Shown here: piece after piece, positions 9,544 through 17,568 of the stretch
How positions within the stretch are numbered: position 1 is the stretch's first letter
Layout of the letters: every line of letters begins with the position of its first letter
From: Embleya sp045207785
GTDB lineage: Bacteria; Actinomycetota; Actinomycetes; Streptomycetales; Streptomycetaceae
Assembly: GCF_045207785.1 (NCBI RefSeq)
Contig: NZ_CP108776.1
Span: forward strand, 4,464,001-4,528,000
Direction of reading: 5' to 3'
Length of the DNA: 64,000 nucleotides
Position numbers and translations under genes: made by a program
The notes under the pieces: generated by a model
Databases searched by the model: none
What the model was told of the DNA's origin: nothing
The model's input: the letters and a program-made list of their open reading frames with translations, nothing else

Positions 9544-9834
9544 CACGTCGTCATTGGGCTTACTCCTCTTGGGTGTTCCGGCAACATGTGATCATCCCGT
9601 TTGTGTCGGAGCCCCTGATCACGGGAATAACCCCGTCGGACCGGCGCACACACTGTGGGCCGGTGCGATATGTGGGTGACACCCCGTCACCTGCCCGGGA
9701 GGCCCTTCCGTGCACTTCAAGCTCCACAGTTCACGGCGACAGGAGGGCCGGGCACCCGGCCCTCGGGCCGGGGCCCGGACTCCGAGCGATCAGGGCGCAC
9801 GGTGCGCGTGCCCTGAGAGGGGGCGAGGCACTCC
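9544..9834. other. Intergenic region with a TGATCA-type dyad
   Basis: No gene is seen. It contains inverted arms GTGATCA (9588-9594) and TGATCAC (9616-9622) 21 bases apart, an AT-richer stretch, and a hairpin near 9746-9766 (GAGGGCCGGG with its complement). The dyad may be a regulator site for phoH transcription. Confidence 0.4.
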
Positions 9835-11151
9835 GTGGCCACGATCCAACGCCGTGCTCCGCAGCACCGGACGTATGTCCTCGACACCAGCGTGCTCCTT
9901 GCCGATCCGTCGGCGCTCTTGAAGTTCGACGAGCACGAGGTGGTACTGCCCGTCATCGTGATCACCGAGTTGGAGGCCAAGCGCCACCACCCGGAGCTGG
10001 GCTACTTCGCCCGGCACGCGCTGCGGATGCTGGACGAGTTGCGCACGCAGTACGGGCGGCTGGACGCGCCCGTCCCGATCGGAGAATCCGGCGGGATACT
10101 GCGGGTGGAGCTCAATCACATCGACGCGACCGTCCTTCCGCCCGGATTCCGACTGGGTGACAACGATTCGCGCATCCTGGCGGTCGCCAGGCACCTCATG
10201 GCAGAGGGGCGTGATGTGACGCTGGTGTCCAAGGACGTCCCGATGCGGGTCAAGGCCTCCGCGATGGGGCTCAACGCGGAGGAGTACCGCGCCGAACTGG
10301 TGAACACGTCCGGGTGGACCGGAATGGCCGAGCTCCAGGTCGACTCGGCCGACATCGACGCCCTTTTCGAGCACGATCGCACCCACATCGAGCAGGCCGC
10401 CGGCCTTCCGTGCCACACGGGTCTGGTGCTGGTCTCCGAGCGCGGCAAGGCGCTCGGCCGGGTCACCCACGACAAGCAGGTCCGGCTCGTGCGCGGCGAT
10501 CGCGACGTGTTCGGCCTGCACGGCCGAAGCGCCGAGCAGCGGATAGCGCTGGACCTGCTGCTCGACCCGGACATCGGCATCGTGTCGATGGGCGGCCGGG
10601 CGGGCACCGGCAAGTCGGCGCTGGCGATGTGCGCGGGCCTGGAGGCGGTCCTGGAGCGCAACCAGCACCGCAAGGTGATGGTCTTCCGGCCGCTGTACGC
10701 GGTGGGCGGTCAGGAACTCGGATACCTGCCCGGCACCGAGAACGAGAAGATGAGTCCGTGGGCGCAGGCGGTCTTCGACACGTTGTCGGCGGTCACCACG
10801 TCCGACGTCATCGAGGAGGTCGTCGGGCGGGGCATGTTGGAGGTCCTGCCGCTCACGCACATCCGCGGCCGGTCCCTGCACGACGCGTTCGTGATCGTGG
10901 ACGAGGCGCAGTCGCTGGAGCGCAACGTCCTGCTGACCGTGCTGTCGCGCATCGGCAGCAATTCGCGGGTGGTGCTCACCCACGATGTCGCCCAACGGGA
11001 CAACCTGAGGGTCGGCCGGCACGACGGGGTGGTCGCGGTGGTCGAGAAGCTCAAGGGGCATCCGTTGTTCGCGCACGTGACGCTCAGCCGGTCCGAGCGG
11101 TCGCCGATCGCGGCCCTGGTGACCGAGATGTTGGAGGACCTGCCGGGCTGA
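9835..11151 (+). CDS. phoH: PIN domain-PhoH ATPase (PhoH2 type)
   Basis: A 438-aa fusion of an N-terminal PIN ribonuclease domain and a C-terminal PhoH helicase-like ATPase. The PIN part shows the acidic residues YVLDTSVLLADP and ITELEAKRHHP, with GDNDSRILAVA for the third acidic position. The ATPase has Walker A GRAGTGKSALA, Walker B VIVDEAQSLE, and LTHDVAQ. Actinobacterial PhoH2 proteins are reported to unwind and cleave RNA. The gene appears monocistronic, with a strong hairpin just after it. GTG 9835 has the purine-rich GGGGGCGAGG upstream. Confidence 0.93.
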   Translation: MATIQRRAPQHRTYVLDTSVLLADPSALLKFDEHEVVLPVIVITELEAKRHHPELGYFARHALRMLDELRTQYGRLDAPVPIGESGGILRVELNHIDATVLPPGFRLGDNDSRILAVARHLMAEGRDVTLVSKDVPMRVKASAMGLNAEEYRAELVNTSGWTGMAELQVDSADIDALFEHDRTHIEQAAGLPCHTGLVLVSERGKALGRVTHDKQVRLVRGDRDVFGLHGRSAEQRIALDLLLDPDIGIVSMGGRAGTGKSALAMCAGLEAVLERNQHRKVMVFRPLYAVGGQELGYLPGTENEKMSPWAQAVFDTLSAVTTSDVIEEVVGRGMLEVLPLTHIRGRSLHDAFVIVDEAQSLERNVLLTVLSRIGSNSRVVLTHDVAQRDNLRVGRHDGVVAVVEKLKGHPLFAHVTLSRSERSPIAALVTEMLEDLPG

Positions 11152-11192
11152 CGGACCCGGTACGGCTTGCCTGGTGGGAGCCCGTTCGACCG

Positions 11193-11239
11193 GCCCCGTC
11201 GGCGACGTCTCGACCCGTTCGAGACGTCGGCGGCGGGGC
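11193..11239 (+). terminator. Long hairpin after phoH
   Basis: An 11-bp perfect inner stem (11203-11213 with 11219-11229) is extended by a 6-bp outer stem (11193-11198 with 11234-11239). It is a likely phoH terminator. Confidence 0.7.
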
Positions 11240-11568
11240 TTGAACGTGTCCGCATATTCCGGGTGGAAACGGTCCGGGGCAAAAATGGAAAAGGCTTGGC
11301 CATTCCGGGAGTTGTGATGTTCGACACGCCCCGGGAAATTGCTTCCGAATGTTTGGCTGAGGCAGGCTGCTGAACTTGTAAGACCCCCGCGTACAGCTCG
11401 ACCGGACAACTGAACACATGACCTGCTGTACGCCGCCCATCGCACGCGCCTTGTGAAGCAACTCGGCACGAGGGCCGAGGCGAATCCCGAAAGGGTCTCG
11501 CCGGATGACCGGGGGTTGGATTCGTACGCCGCCTTGCCCGCGGTGCGCGCCTGCCGGAAGGAACATGT
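11240..11568 (+). other. Long structured leader of the lytic transglycosylase gene
   Basis: A 329-nt stretch without a gene. It contains a perfect 8-bp inverted repeat GCGTACAG/CTGTACGC (11389-11396, 11426-11433) and a hairpin closed by a GAAA tetraloop (11479-11502). AT-rich pieces around 11255-11350 could be the promoter. Cell-wall hydrolase genes in actinomycetes often have regulatory leaders, but the conserved blocks of the c-di-AMP (ydaO) riboswitch as I know them are not present. Confidence 0.35.
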
Positions 11569-12291
11569 GTGAGCCGGATCTCGGTTCGGGGGATAGCCGT
11601 GGCATCCGCCACCGCTGTCACGGCCGTAGGCGCCGTCGTCGGTCTCAGTGGTACGGGTGTTTCCGCGCCCGCCGGCGCCCAGACAGTAGACGAAGCGAGC
11701 ACGACGAAGCTTCTCGAGGTTCCCGCGGCCCCACAGGCGCAGGAACTGAGCACGGGCATCATCCAGCAGGCCGACGCGCAGACCGCCGCTTACGACGAGG
11801 CTCAGCGCGTTCAGGCCGAGGAGGCCGAGCGGCAGAAGGCCGAGCGCGAGGCGGCCGAGAAGGCTGCCGCGGAGAAGGCCGCGGCGGAGAAGGCGGCGGC
11901 CGAGAAGGCCGCGGCGGACAAGGCCGAGGCCGACCGCAAGGCGGCCCAGGAGCGCGCGGCGCGTTCGGAGAACCGCGGTGCGGTCGAGAAGGTGTCGGCG
12001 TCCGCCGCCGACGCCAAGGCGATCGCACAGTCGATGATGAGCGCGGGGCAGTACACCTGCTTCAGCAACATCGTCGAGCGCGAGAGTGGTTGGCGCGTCA
12101 ACGCCACGAACCCCTCCTCCGGCGCGTACGGTCTGGTGCAGGCGCTGCCCGGCACCAAGATGGCCACGGCCGGCGCCGACTGGAAGACGAACCCCGCGAC
12201 GCAGATCAAGTGGGGCCTCAACTACATGAACCAGCGCTACGGCAGCCCGTGCGGCGCGTGGTCGTTCTGGCAGAGCCACCACTGGTACTGA
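11569..12291 (+). CDS. Secreted lytic transglycosylase (SLT domain)
   Basis: A 240-aa exported cell-wall enzyme. Residues 1-37 are a signal peptide (RGIAVASATAVTAVGAVVG, then an Ala-rich cleavage region). Residues about 75-135 are a charged Ala/Glu/Lys heptad-like stretch with repeats of AEKAA, probably a coiled coil or wall spacer. The last 80 residues are an SLT-like lysozyme fold with the catalytic Glu in IVERESGW and the typical SGAYGLVQALPGTKM block. Two cysteines (YTCFSN and GSPCGAW) may form a disulfide. Its role is probably cleavage of glycan strands during growth or resuscitation. GTG 11569 follows GGAAGGA. Confidence 0.88.
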   Translation: MSRISVRGIAVASATAVTAVGAVVGLSGTGVSAPAGAQTVDEASTTKLLEVPAAPQAQELSTGIIQQADAQTAAYDEAQRVQAEEAERQKAEREAAEKAAAEKAAAEKAAAEKAAADKAEADRKAAQERAARSENRGAVEKVSASAADAKAIAQSMMSAGQYTCFSNIVERESGWRVNATNPSSGAYGLVQALPGTKMATAGADWKTNPATQIKWGLNYMNQRYGSPCGAWSFWQSHHWY

Positions 12292-12363
12292 GCCACCCGC
12301 GGACACCGAGTCCGCATCGGTGGTCGGTTCGCCGCGGGTCGGTCGATCCGCGCCACGAACACA

Positions 12364-12399
12364 TCGAGCCCCGCCCGCCGTTCGGCGCGCGGGGCTCGA
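12364..12399. terminator. Bidirectional terminator between convergent genes
   Basis: An 11-bp perfect stem (12364-12374 with 12389-12399) with an inner CGCCG/CGGCG stem lies between the transglycosylase and the convergent thiolase gene, so it can serve both. Confidence 0.75.
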
Positions 12400-12433
12400 T
12401 CGCGTCCGGGGGTGTCCGGACGGACCGCTCGGG

Positions 12434-13594
12434 TCAGATCCGCTCGATGATCGTGCCGGACGCGTTGGCGCTGCCCGCGCACATCGCCACCAGCGCGAAC
12501 TGCTTGTCGGTGCGCTCCAGTTCGTGCAGCGCGGTGGTCAGCAGTCGGGCGCCGGTCGAGCCGACCGGGTGACCGAGCGCGATCGCGCCGCCGTTGACGT
12601 TGACCTTGTCCAGGTCGGCCTTCTGCACCTGGGCCCAGGAGAGCACGACCGACGCGAACGCCTCGTTGACCTCGAACAGGTCGATGTCGGACATCGACAT
12701 CCCCGAGCGCGCGAACAGCCGCTCGGTCGCGTCGTTGGGGCCGTCCAGGTGGTAGTACGGGTCGGCGCCGACCATCGCCTGGGCGACGATCCGCGCCCGC
12801 GGGCGCAGGCCGAGCGCGCGGGCCTTGTCCTCGTCCATGATCAGCAGCGCCGCGGCGCCGTCGGAGATCTGCGACGAGTTGCCGGCGGTGTGGATACCGT
12901 CGGGCAGGACCGGCTTGAGCCTGGTCAGGCTCTCGATCGTGGTGTCGCGCAGGCCCTGGTCGCGGTCGACCAGGACGGTCTCGCCGGTGGGCTTGCCCTC
13001 GGCGTCGAGCACGGGGGCCTCGACCGGGACGACCTGCGTGGTGAAGCGGCCCTCGTCCCACGCGCGCTTGGCGTTGGCCTGCGAGCGCACGCCCAGTGCG
13101 TCCACGTCGGCGCGGGTGATGCCGCGGTTCCTCGCGATCCGCTCGGCGGCGGTGAACTGGTCGGGCAGGTCGACCGCCCAGTCGTCCGGCTTGGACTTCT
13201 GGCCGGGCTTGGCGGTGTGCCCGAGCGGATTGCGGCTCATCGACTCGATGCCGCATGCAACTCCCGCATCGATCGCGCCCGTCGCGATCAGGCCGGCGAT
13301 CAGGTGCACCGACTGCTGGGCGGAGCCGCACTGGCAGTCGATCGTCGTGCCGCCGGTGCGGTGCGGCAGTCCGCCGTACAGCCACGCGGTCTTGACGATG
13401 TCGCCCGACTGCTCGCCGGCCTGGGTGACGCAGCCGCCGATCACCTGGTCGATCAGTTCGGGATCGATCCCGGCCCGCTCGACCACCGCGCGCTGGGCGG
13501 CCGACAGCAACTGCACGGGGTGCAGGCCGGCGAACCGACCGTTGCGCTTGCCGATGGGGGTGCGCACGGCTTCGACGATGACGGGGTTGCCCAT
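12434..13594 (-). CDS. Thiolase (3-ketoacyl-CoA thiolase / acetyl-CoA acetyltransferase)
   Basis: A 386-aa enzyme that thiolytically cleaves or condenses 3-ketoacyl-CoA in fatty acid or sterol-type degradation. The acylated cysteine lies in DCQCGSAQQSVH, the CoA/His region in NEAFAS, and the second His in GGAIALGHPVGSTGARLL. The C-terminal loop reads MCAGSANASGTIIERI; the Cys is kept, but the Gly-rich CxGGG pattern usual in this family is degraded. Overall it resembles the FadA5-like thiolases of actinobacterial sterol and lipid catabolism. It is divergent from a double-TetR protein that may control it. Confidence 0.9.
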   Translation of the reverse strand: MGNPVIVEAVRTPIGKRNGRFAGLHPVQLLSAAQRAVVERAGIDPELIDQVIGGCVTQAGEQSGDIVKTAWLYGGLPHRTGGTTIDCQCGSAQQSVHLIAGLIATGAIDAGVACGIESMSRNPLGHTAKPGQKSKPDDWAVDLPDQFTAAERIARNRGITRADVDALGVRSQANAKRAWDEGRFTTQVVPVEAPVLDAEGKPTGETVLVDRDQGLRDTTIESLTRLKPVLPDGIHTAGNSSQISDGAAALLIMDEDKARALGLRPRARIVAQAMVGADPYYHLDGPNDATERLFARSGMSMSDIDLFEVNEAFASVVLSWAQVQKADLDKVNVNGGAIALGHPVGSTGARLLTTALHELERTDKQFALVAMCAGSANASGTIIERI

Positions 13595-13692
13595 GGGGTC
13601 GCTCCTAGCGAGTCCTGAGTGGCCGGTCCTCGGGGCCGGGCCACGGGTGGCGACGCATTGATCCAGCCTGCGCTCAGCCTGCCCCAGGTGTA

Positions 13693-13703
13693 TGACTAAG
13701 TCA
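13693..13703. promoter_or_regulatory. TGACTAAGTCA dyad between the thiolase and TetR genes
   Basis: A perfect 5-bp-arm inverted repeat centred on 13698 in the 196-bp divergent region. It is a candidate operator for the adjacent TetR protein. It does not match the KstR2 consensus as I remember it. Confidence 0.35.
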
Positions 13704-13790
13704 AGGATGTGGTGGGGCGGGTGAGGCGAGATGGGGACTATCGGAACGTGAGATTCCGCATGGGATTCCCACGCGTACTACGCTGGGCCC

Positions 13791-15101
13791 GTGTTGAGCG
13801 ATCGAGCGGGTGCGGAGCGTCACATCAGGCCGCGGGCCGATCGACGCGCGGAGATCATCAGACATGCCTGCGCGTTGTTCGCCAAACGTGGCTACGGAGC
13901 CACGACGGTCCGGCAGATCGCCGAGTCCGCCGACATGCTCTCGGGCAGCCTGTACCACCACTTCCCGTCCAAGGAAGCGATGCTGCTCGAAGTCCTCGAT
14001 ACGTTCTTCGCCGAGATCATGGACCGGCAGCGGGCGACGGTCGAGCGCGGGAACGACCCGATCACGACCCTGCGCGGGCTGCTGCGGGACAGCCTCGACG
14101 TGATCGGCCGCAGCCCCGACGCGGCGATCGTCGTGGTCGGCGAATCGCGCCGGCTCTCCCGTAGCGAGGGCTTCGTGTGGCTGTCCGACCGCACCGCGGA
14201 GGCGTCCGGGTTATGGGGGCGCGTGCTGCGCAAGGGCATCGAGGACGGCAGCATGCGCCGCGACCTGCACCCCGTGCTGCTGTCGCTGATGCTGCAGTCG
14301 GCGGTGTGGGGGATGGCCCAGTGGTATCGGCCCAACGGCAGATACGACACGGACGCGGCGGCGGGCCGGCTGGTGGACGTGTTCGTGCGCGGCATCGTGA
14401 TGCCCGGGCGATACGCGTCCCAGCGGATCTGCAACCTGCTCGGGCCCGCCCGCTACTCCACGCCGACGCTGCGCCGGGTCGGGCCGGCCGAGGACGCGAA
14501 GGTCGAGGCGGCGCGGCGGATGGCGCGCGTGCCGCGGCAGACCGACGCGCGTACGCGGATCCGGATCGCGTCGAACCTGCTGTTCGAGCAGGACGGCTAC
14601 GCGGGCACCACGGTGCGGCGGATCGCGGATCTGGCCGGCGTGCCGGTCGGCAGTCTCGCGCACCACATCGGCTCGAAGGAGCAGTTGCTCGACGAACTGC
14701 TCGGCGACTTCCTCGGCGACCTGCGCACCGCGTTCGACAAGGACGCCGCCGAGCAGCCGGAGCCGGCCGACCGGCTCGCCGGCCTGATCGGGCGGACCGT
14801 CGAGGCGCACGCGCGGCACGGCGTCTCCACGGTGCTGGCCATAAACGAGGTGCGCGGCGACGAACTGCCGTGCGGCCGGCTGTCCGTACAGCGCGAGAAG
14901 GTCTCGGACACCTGGACCCGGGCGCTCGTCGCCGGCATTCGTTCGGGTGACTTCCATCCGGACCTGGATCCGGTCTTCACCCAGCGGGTGCTGCGCACGG
15001 CGATCTCCACGGGCAGCCGGATCTACCGCGGCATGGGCGTGCGGGACGCGGTCGGCCTGTACCGCGAGGTCGCGCTCGTGGGGATGGCCGCCGGGGGCTG
15101 A
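13791..15101 (+). CDS. Tandem (double) TetR-family regulator
   Basis: A 436-aa protein made of two complete TetR units head to tail. Unit 1 (about residues 1-215) has the HTH ALFAKRGYGATTVRQIAESA with SLYHHFPSKE. Unit 2 (about residues 235-436) has the HTH NLLFEQDGYAGTTVRRIADL with SLAHHIGSKE. Each half carries its own C-terminal ligand/dimerisation domain; the first resembles KstR2-type regulators of lipid catabolism. A single-chain protein could act as a pseudo-dimer. It is divergent from the thiolase gene, which is the obvious target. The start is GTG 13791. Confidence 0.85.
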   Translation: MLSDRAGAERHIRPRADRRAEIIRHACALFAKRGYGATTVRQIAESADMLSGSLYHHFPSKEAMLLEVLDTFFAEIMDRQRATVERGNDPITTLRGLLRDSLDVIGRSPDAAIVVVGESRRLSRSEGFVWLSDRTAEASGLWGRVLRKGIEDGSMRRDLHPVLLSLMLQSAVWGMAQWYRPNGRYDTDAAAGRLVDVFVRGIVMPGRYASQRICNLLGPARYSTPTLRRVGPAEDAKVEAARRMARVPRQTDARTRIRIASNLLFEQDGYAGTTVRRIADLAGVPVGSLAHHIGSKEQLLDELLGDFLGDLRTAFDKDAAEQPEPADRLAGLIGRTVEAHARHGVSTVLAINEVRGDELPCGRLSVQREKVSDTWTRALVAGIRSGDFHPDLDPVFTQRVLRTAISTGSRIYRGMGVRDAVGLYREVALVGMAAGG

Positions 15102-15275
15102 GGTCGGGGGCGGTCGGGTTCGGCCTGGCCCGGTGCGGTCGGTGCGGTCGGTCCGGCCCGGTCCCGGGACTGGGCTCGGCCGCACGCGTGAGAGCCCGCC
15201 CCCGGCGTGGGGACGGGCTGTCACGGGTCTCGCGGTGCTACGGGTGTCTCGGCGTGCCGGGACGTCGGGCCGTGC

Positions 15276-15797
15276 TCAGCCCTCGGTCTCCAGCGTCACG
15301 CCGACCGCGTGGATCACAGAGGCGATCTTGATCGCCTCCTGGATCGTCTCGCGGGGCACGCCCTCCTTGCGCAGGACCTGCTCGTGCGACTCCAGGCACC
15401 GGCCGCAGCCGTTGATCGCCGAGACGGCCAGCGACCACAGCTCGAAGTCGGCCTTCGGGGCGCCCGGGGCGGCCATCACGTTCATCCGCAGCCCGGCCCG
15501 GAGGTTGCCGTATTCCGGGTCGCCGATGAGGTGCATGGAGCGGTAGTAGATGTTGTTCATCGCCATGATGGCCGCGGCGGCCTTGGCGGCGGTGAACGAC
15601 TCCTCGGACAGGTGGCCGCGAGCCTCCGGCTCGAGCTCCGCGAGGACCTTCGGGCTACGCGTGGCGATGGCGCACGCGAGCACCGTGCCCCAGAGCGTCT
15701 GCTCCGCGAGCTTCGAATTGCCCACGACCGAGCCCAGGTTGAGCTTGAGGTCCTTGGCGTATTCGGGAAGTGCGGCCTTCAGGACGTCGAGACCCAT
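15276..15797 (-). CDS. ahpD: Alkylhydroperoxidase AhpD
   Basis: A 173-aa all-helical thiol peroxidase and adaptor that in actinobacteria reduces AhpC and links it to lipoyl/dihydrolipoamide electrons. The redox pair is Cys131-Gly-Arg-Cys134 in NGCGRCLESHEQ, with His138, exactly the AhpD active-site pattern. The start is ATG 15797, 3 bases after the ahpC stop, so translation is coupled to ahpC. The pair responds to peroxide through OxyR in streptomycetes; here oxyR is about 21 kb away. Confidence 0.96.
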   Translation of the reverse strand: MGLDVLKAALPEYAKDLKLNLGSVVGNSKLAEQTLWGTVLACAIATRSPKVLAELEPEARGHLSEESFTAAKAAAAIMAMNNIYYRSMHLIGDPEYGNLRAGLRMNVMAAPGAPKADFELWSLAVSAINGCGRCLESHEQVLRKEGVPRETIQEAIKIASVIHAVGVTLETEG

Positions 15798-15800
15798 GGA

Positions 15801-16352
15801 TCAGGCGTCCATCAGCTTGGCGGCGTCCAGGGTGTCGCCACCCTTCTGCCAGTTGCACGGGCACAGCTCGTCGGTCTGCAGCGCGTCGAGGACCCGCAGG
15901 ACCTCGTCGGGGTTACGGCCCACCGAGCCGGCGGTGACCATGACGAACTGGATCTCGTTGTTCGGGTCGATGATGAAGACCGCGCGGTCCGCGACACCGT
16001 CGGCGTTGAGCACGCCGGCGGCCGAGGACAGCTCGCGCTTGAGGTCCGACAGCATCGGGAACGGCAGGTCGGTCAGGTCCGGGTGGTCCTTGCGCCAGGC
16101 CAGGTGCACGAACTCGGAGTCGACGGATACGCCGAGCAGCTGCGCGTCACGGTCGGCGAAGTCCTCGTTGAGGCGGCCGAACGCGGCGATCTCCGTCGGA
16201 CACACGAAGGTGAAGTCCTTCGGCCAGAAGAAGACGACTTTCCAACCCTTGTCGCCCCACTTGGGCGTGATCTGCTCGAACGCCTTGTCCGCCTCCAGCG
16301 AGACAACGGCGGTGAGGTCGTAGTCGGGGAACTGGTTGCCAACGGTAAGCAC
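15801..16352 (-). CDS. ahpC: Alkyl hydroperoxide reductase AhpC (2-Cys peroxiredoxin)
   Basis: A 183-aa cytosolic peroxiredoxin reducing H2O2, alkyl peroxides and peroxynitrite. The peroxidatic Cys51 lies in FTFVCPTEI, and the resolving Cys lies in the C-terminal DELCPCNWQKGG. The length is normal. It is first in the ahpC-ahpD operon. A nested dyad 84-133 bases upstream of the start is a candidate OxyR site. Confidence 0.97.
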   Translation of the reverse strand: MLTVGNQFPDYDLTAVVSLEADKAFEQITPKWGDKGWKVVFFWPKDFTFVCPTEIAAFGRLNEDFADRDAQLLGVSVDSEFVHLAWRKDHPDLTDLPFPMLSDLKRELSSAAGVLNADGVADRAVFIIDPNNEIQFVMVTAGSVGRNPDEVLRVLDALQTDELCPCNWQKGGDTLDAAKLMDA

Positions 16353-16435
16353 AGGGGTCTCCTCCGCGAAGGGGCCGGAGCGGCAGGTTCACCACCCCGG
16401 TCGGACGTACGTTGATCACGATGTCACAGCCAAAT

Positions 16436-16485
16436 TGATAGATGAAATAAGCAATGGCGTGACCATTGATCGTGATCACCTATCA
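16436..16485. promoter_or_regulatory. Nested dyad upstream of ahpC, candidate OxyR site
   Basis: Two nearly concentric inverted repeats lie here: TGATAG (16436-16441) with CTATCA (16480-16485), and CAATGG (16452-16457) with CCATTG (16463-16468), all centred near 16460. The 50-bp span fits a LysR-type tetramer footprint. The region is clearly AT-richer than its surroundings. Confidence 0.5.
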
Positions 16486-16893
16486 GTGCGCAGGGGGAGG
16501 GAAATTCCCAGCTCAACCCACACGCTCACGCGTTCGACGACCGACCCGAGGGGCGGGGGAGAGCCTACGCGCGGTTCCGCGGAACACCGAATCGGCCCAT
16601 TCGGCGGATTTGCCGACCAACCGTGGGGGTGGTCGGAGGTGGCTGCCCGGCGGCCCGTCGGGCACATGATCGAATGGCGAGATCGATAGCGGAGAGTGAT
16701 CATGCCGTAGGTGGACGTGCCACCGAGGCAACGCCCCGGACGCACCTTCGCCCCGCCTCGGGCGCGGGATCCCCCGACGGCGGGGGTCGTCCTGGCGCCT
16801 GCCGTGCATGAACGCGCCCGGCGACTCTTCGAAGAACTCGACGATCCCCCCGGTCGAGCCCACGCCGACCGCCGCCGCCGCAAGTGCGCGGGC
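16486..16893. other. Gene-poor stretch between the ahpC promoter and the RsbW-like gene
   Basis: About 400 bases in which no reading frame resembles a real protein on either strand; the open frames look like antisense or low-complexity translations. It marks the left edge of the accessory block. Nothing else was recognised. Confidence 0.4.
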
Positions 16894-17340
16894 CTACACG
16901 CGCGCGATCGTCATGGCGAACCAGACGTCCTTGCCGGCGGCGTGCACGACGTGGCCGTTGGCTGCGGAGAGGGCATCCACGAGCATCAACCCGCGTCCGC
17001 CTTCGGCATCGGCGGCGGGTTCGGCGCAACGCACGGGCGCCGCCGCGCACTTGTCGCCGACGGCCACCAGCAGCCGATCGGCGGGCGGAAGTCGCCAAAC
17101 CCGCACCCGGGTTGCCCCACCGGCATGCCGAAGTGCGTTGCTGTGCAACTCGGTCAGGCACAGGCGAAGGTCGAACGCCGTGTCGTCGTCCACCCCGACG
17201 AGCCCGATCACGTTGTCCACAAGCACCCGAAGCGTCTCGACATCGATCCGCACGGACAGACGAGCAATCAACTCGGCTTCGGGGCCGGGCTCGGCATCTT
17301 CGCCGAGAAGGGCGGGCGGGTGGTCGAGTGGTGAGGCCAT
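16894..17340 (-). CDS. RsbW-like ATP-binding protein (HATPase_c_2)
   Basis: A 148-aa single-domain GHKL ATPase of the anti-sigma/serine kinase type common in streptomycetes. The N-box is ELHSNALRHAG (about residues 64-74), the G1-like Asp is in VAVGDKCAAAP, and the G2 loop is GGRGLMLVDAL. The start ATG 17340 has GGAG 6 bases upstream. It is divergent from the Xre gene at 17569. ATPase, Xre-DUF5753 and DUF397 genes form a recurrent regulatory trio (abaA/whiJ-type loci). The partner sigma or antagonist is unknown. Confidence 0.85.
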   Translation of the reverse strand: MASPLDHPPALLGEDAEPGPEAELIARLSVRIDVETLRVLVDNVIGLVGVDDDTAFDLRLCLTELHSNALRHAGGATRVRVWRLPPADRLLVAVGDKCAAAPVRCAEPAADAEGGRGLMLVDALSAANGHVVHAAGKDVWFAMTIARV

Positions 17341-17432
17341 ACGTCACTCCAAGCGGGAGGAGGTACAGCCGACTGTGCGCAGAGTGCGATATGCCCCACG
17401 GTGCGTAAGTGGCTGCTGGTTGTGACGATAGA

Positions 17433-17454
17433 TGGCGCGCACTGGTGCGCGCCA
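17433..17454. promoter_or_regulatory. Perfect 22-bp palindromic operator upstream of the Xre gene
   Basis: TGGCGCGCA-CTGG-TGCGCGCCA, two 9-bp perfect arms around a 4-base spacer, lies 115 bases before the Xre start and 93 bases before the divergent RsbW-like start. A degenerate copy, CGCGCACCGAGGGGCG, lies at 17501-17516. The core CGCGCA-N4-TGCGCG recurs before the peptide gene. It is a candidate autoregulatory site of the Xre protein. Confidence 0.6.
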
Positions 17455-17568
17455 CTGGATCGCCCAAAGACGTCCGCAGGGTTTGCGGGTGATCGCGAAG
17501 CGCGCACCGAGGGGCGTGTCGTGGGAGAGGATGCTGGCGCAGACTTAGGACCCGAAGGGGGTGACGCC

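Noticed and set aside
9746..9770. Terminator for the cis-prenyltransferase gene
   Set aside because: The GC-rich hairpin is more than 200 bases after the stop and closer to the phoH start, so it could equally be leader structure.
11240..11568. c-di-AMP (ydaO) riboswitch upstream of the transglycosylase gene
   Set aside because: A GGCGAATCCC block is suggestive, but the conserved GGGGGACCC-like and GACAGCT-like blocks of that riboswitch are not present.
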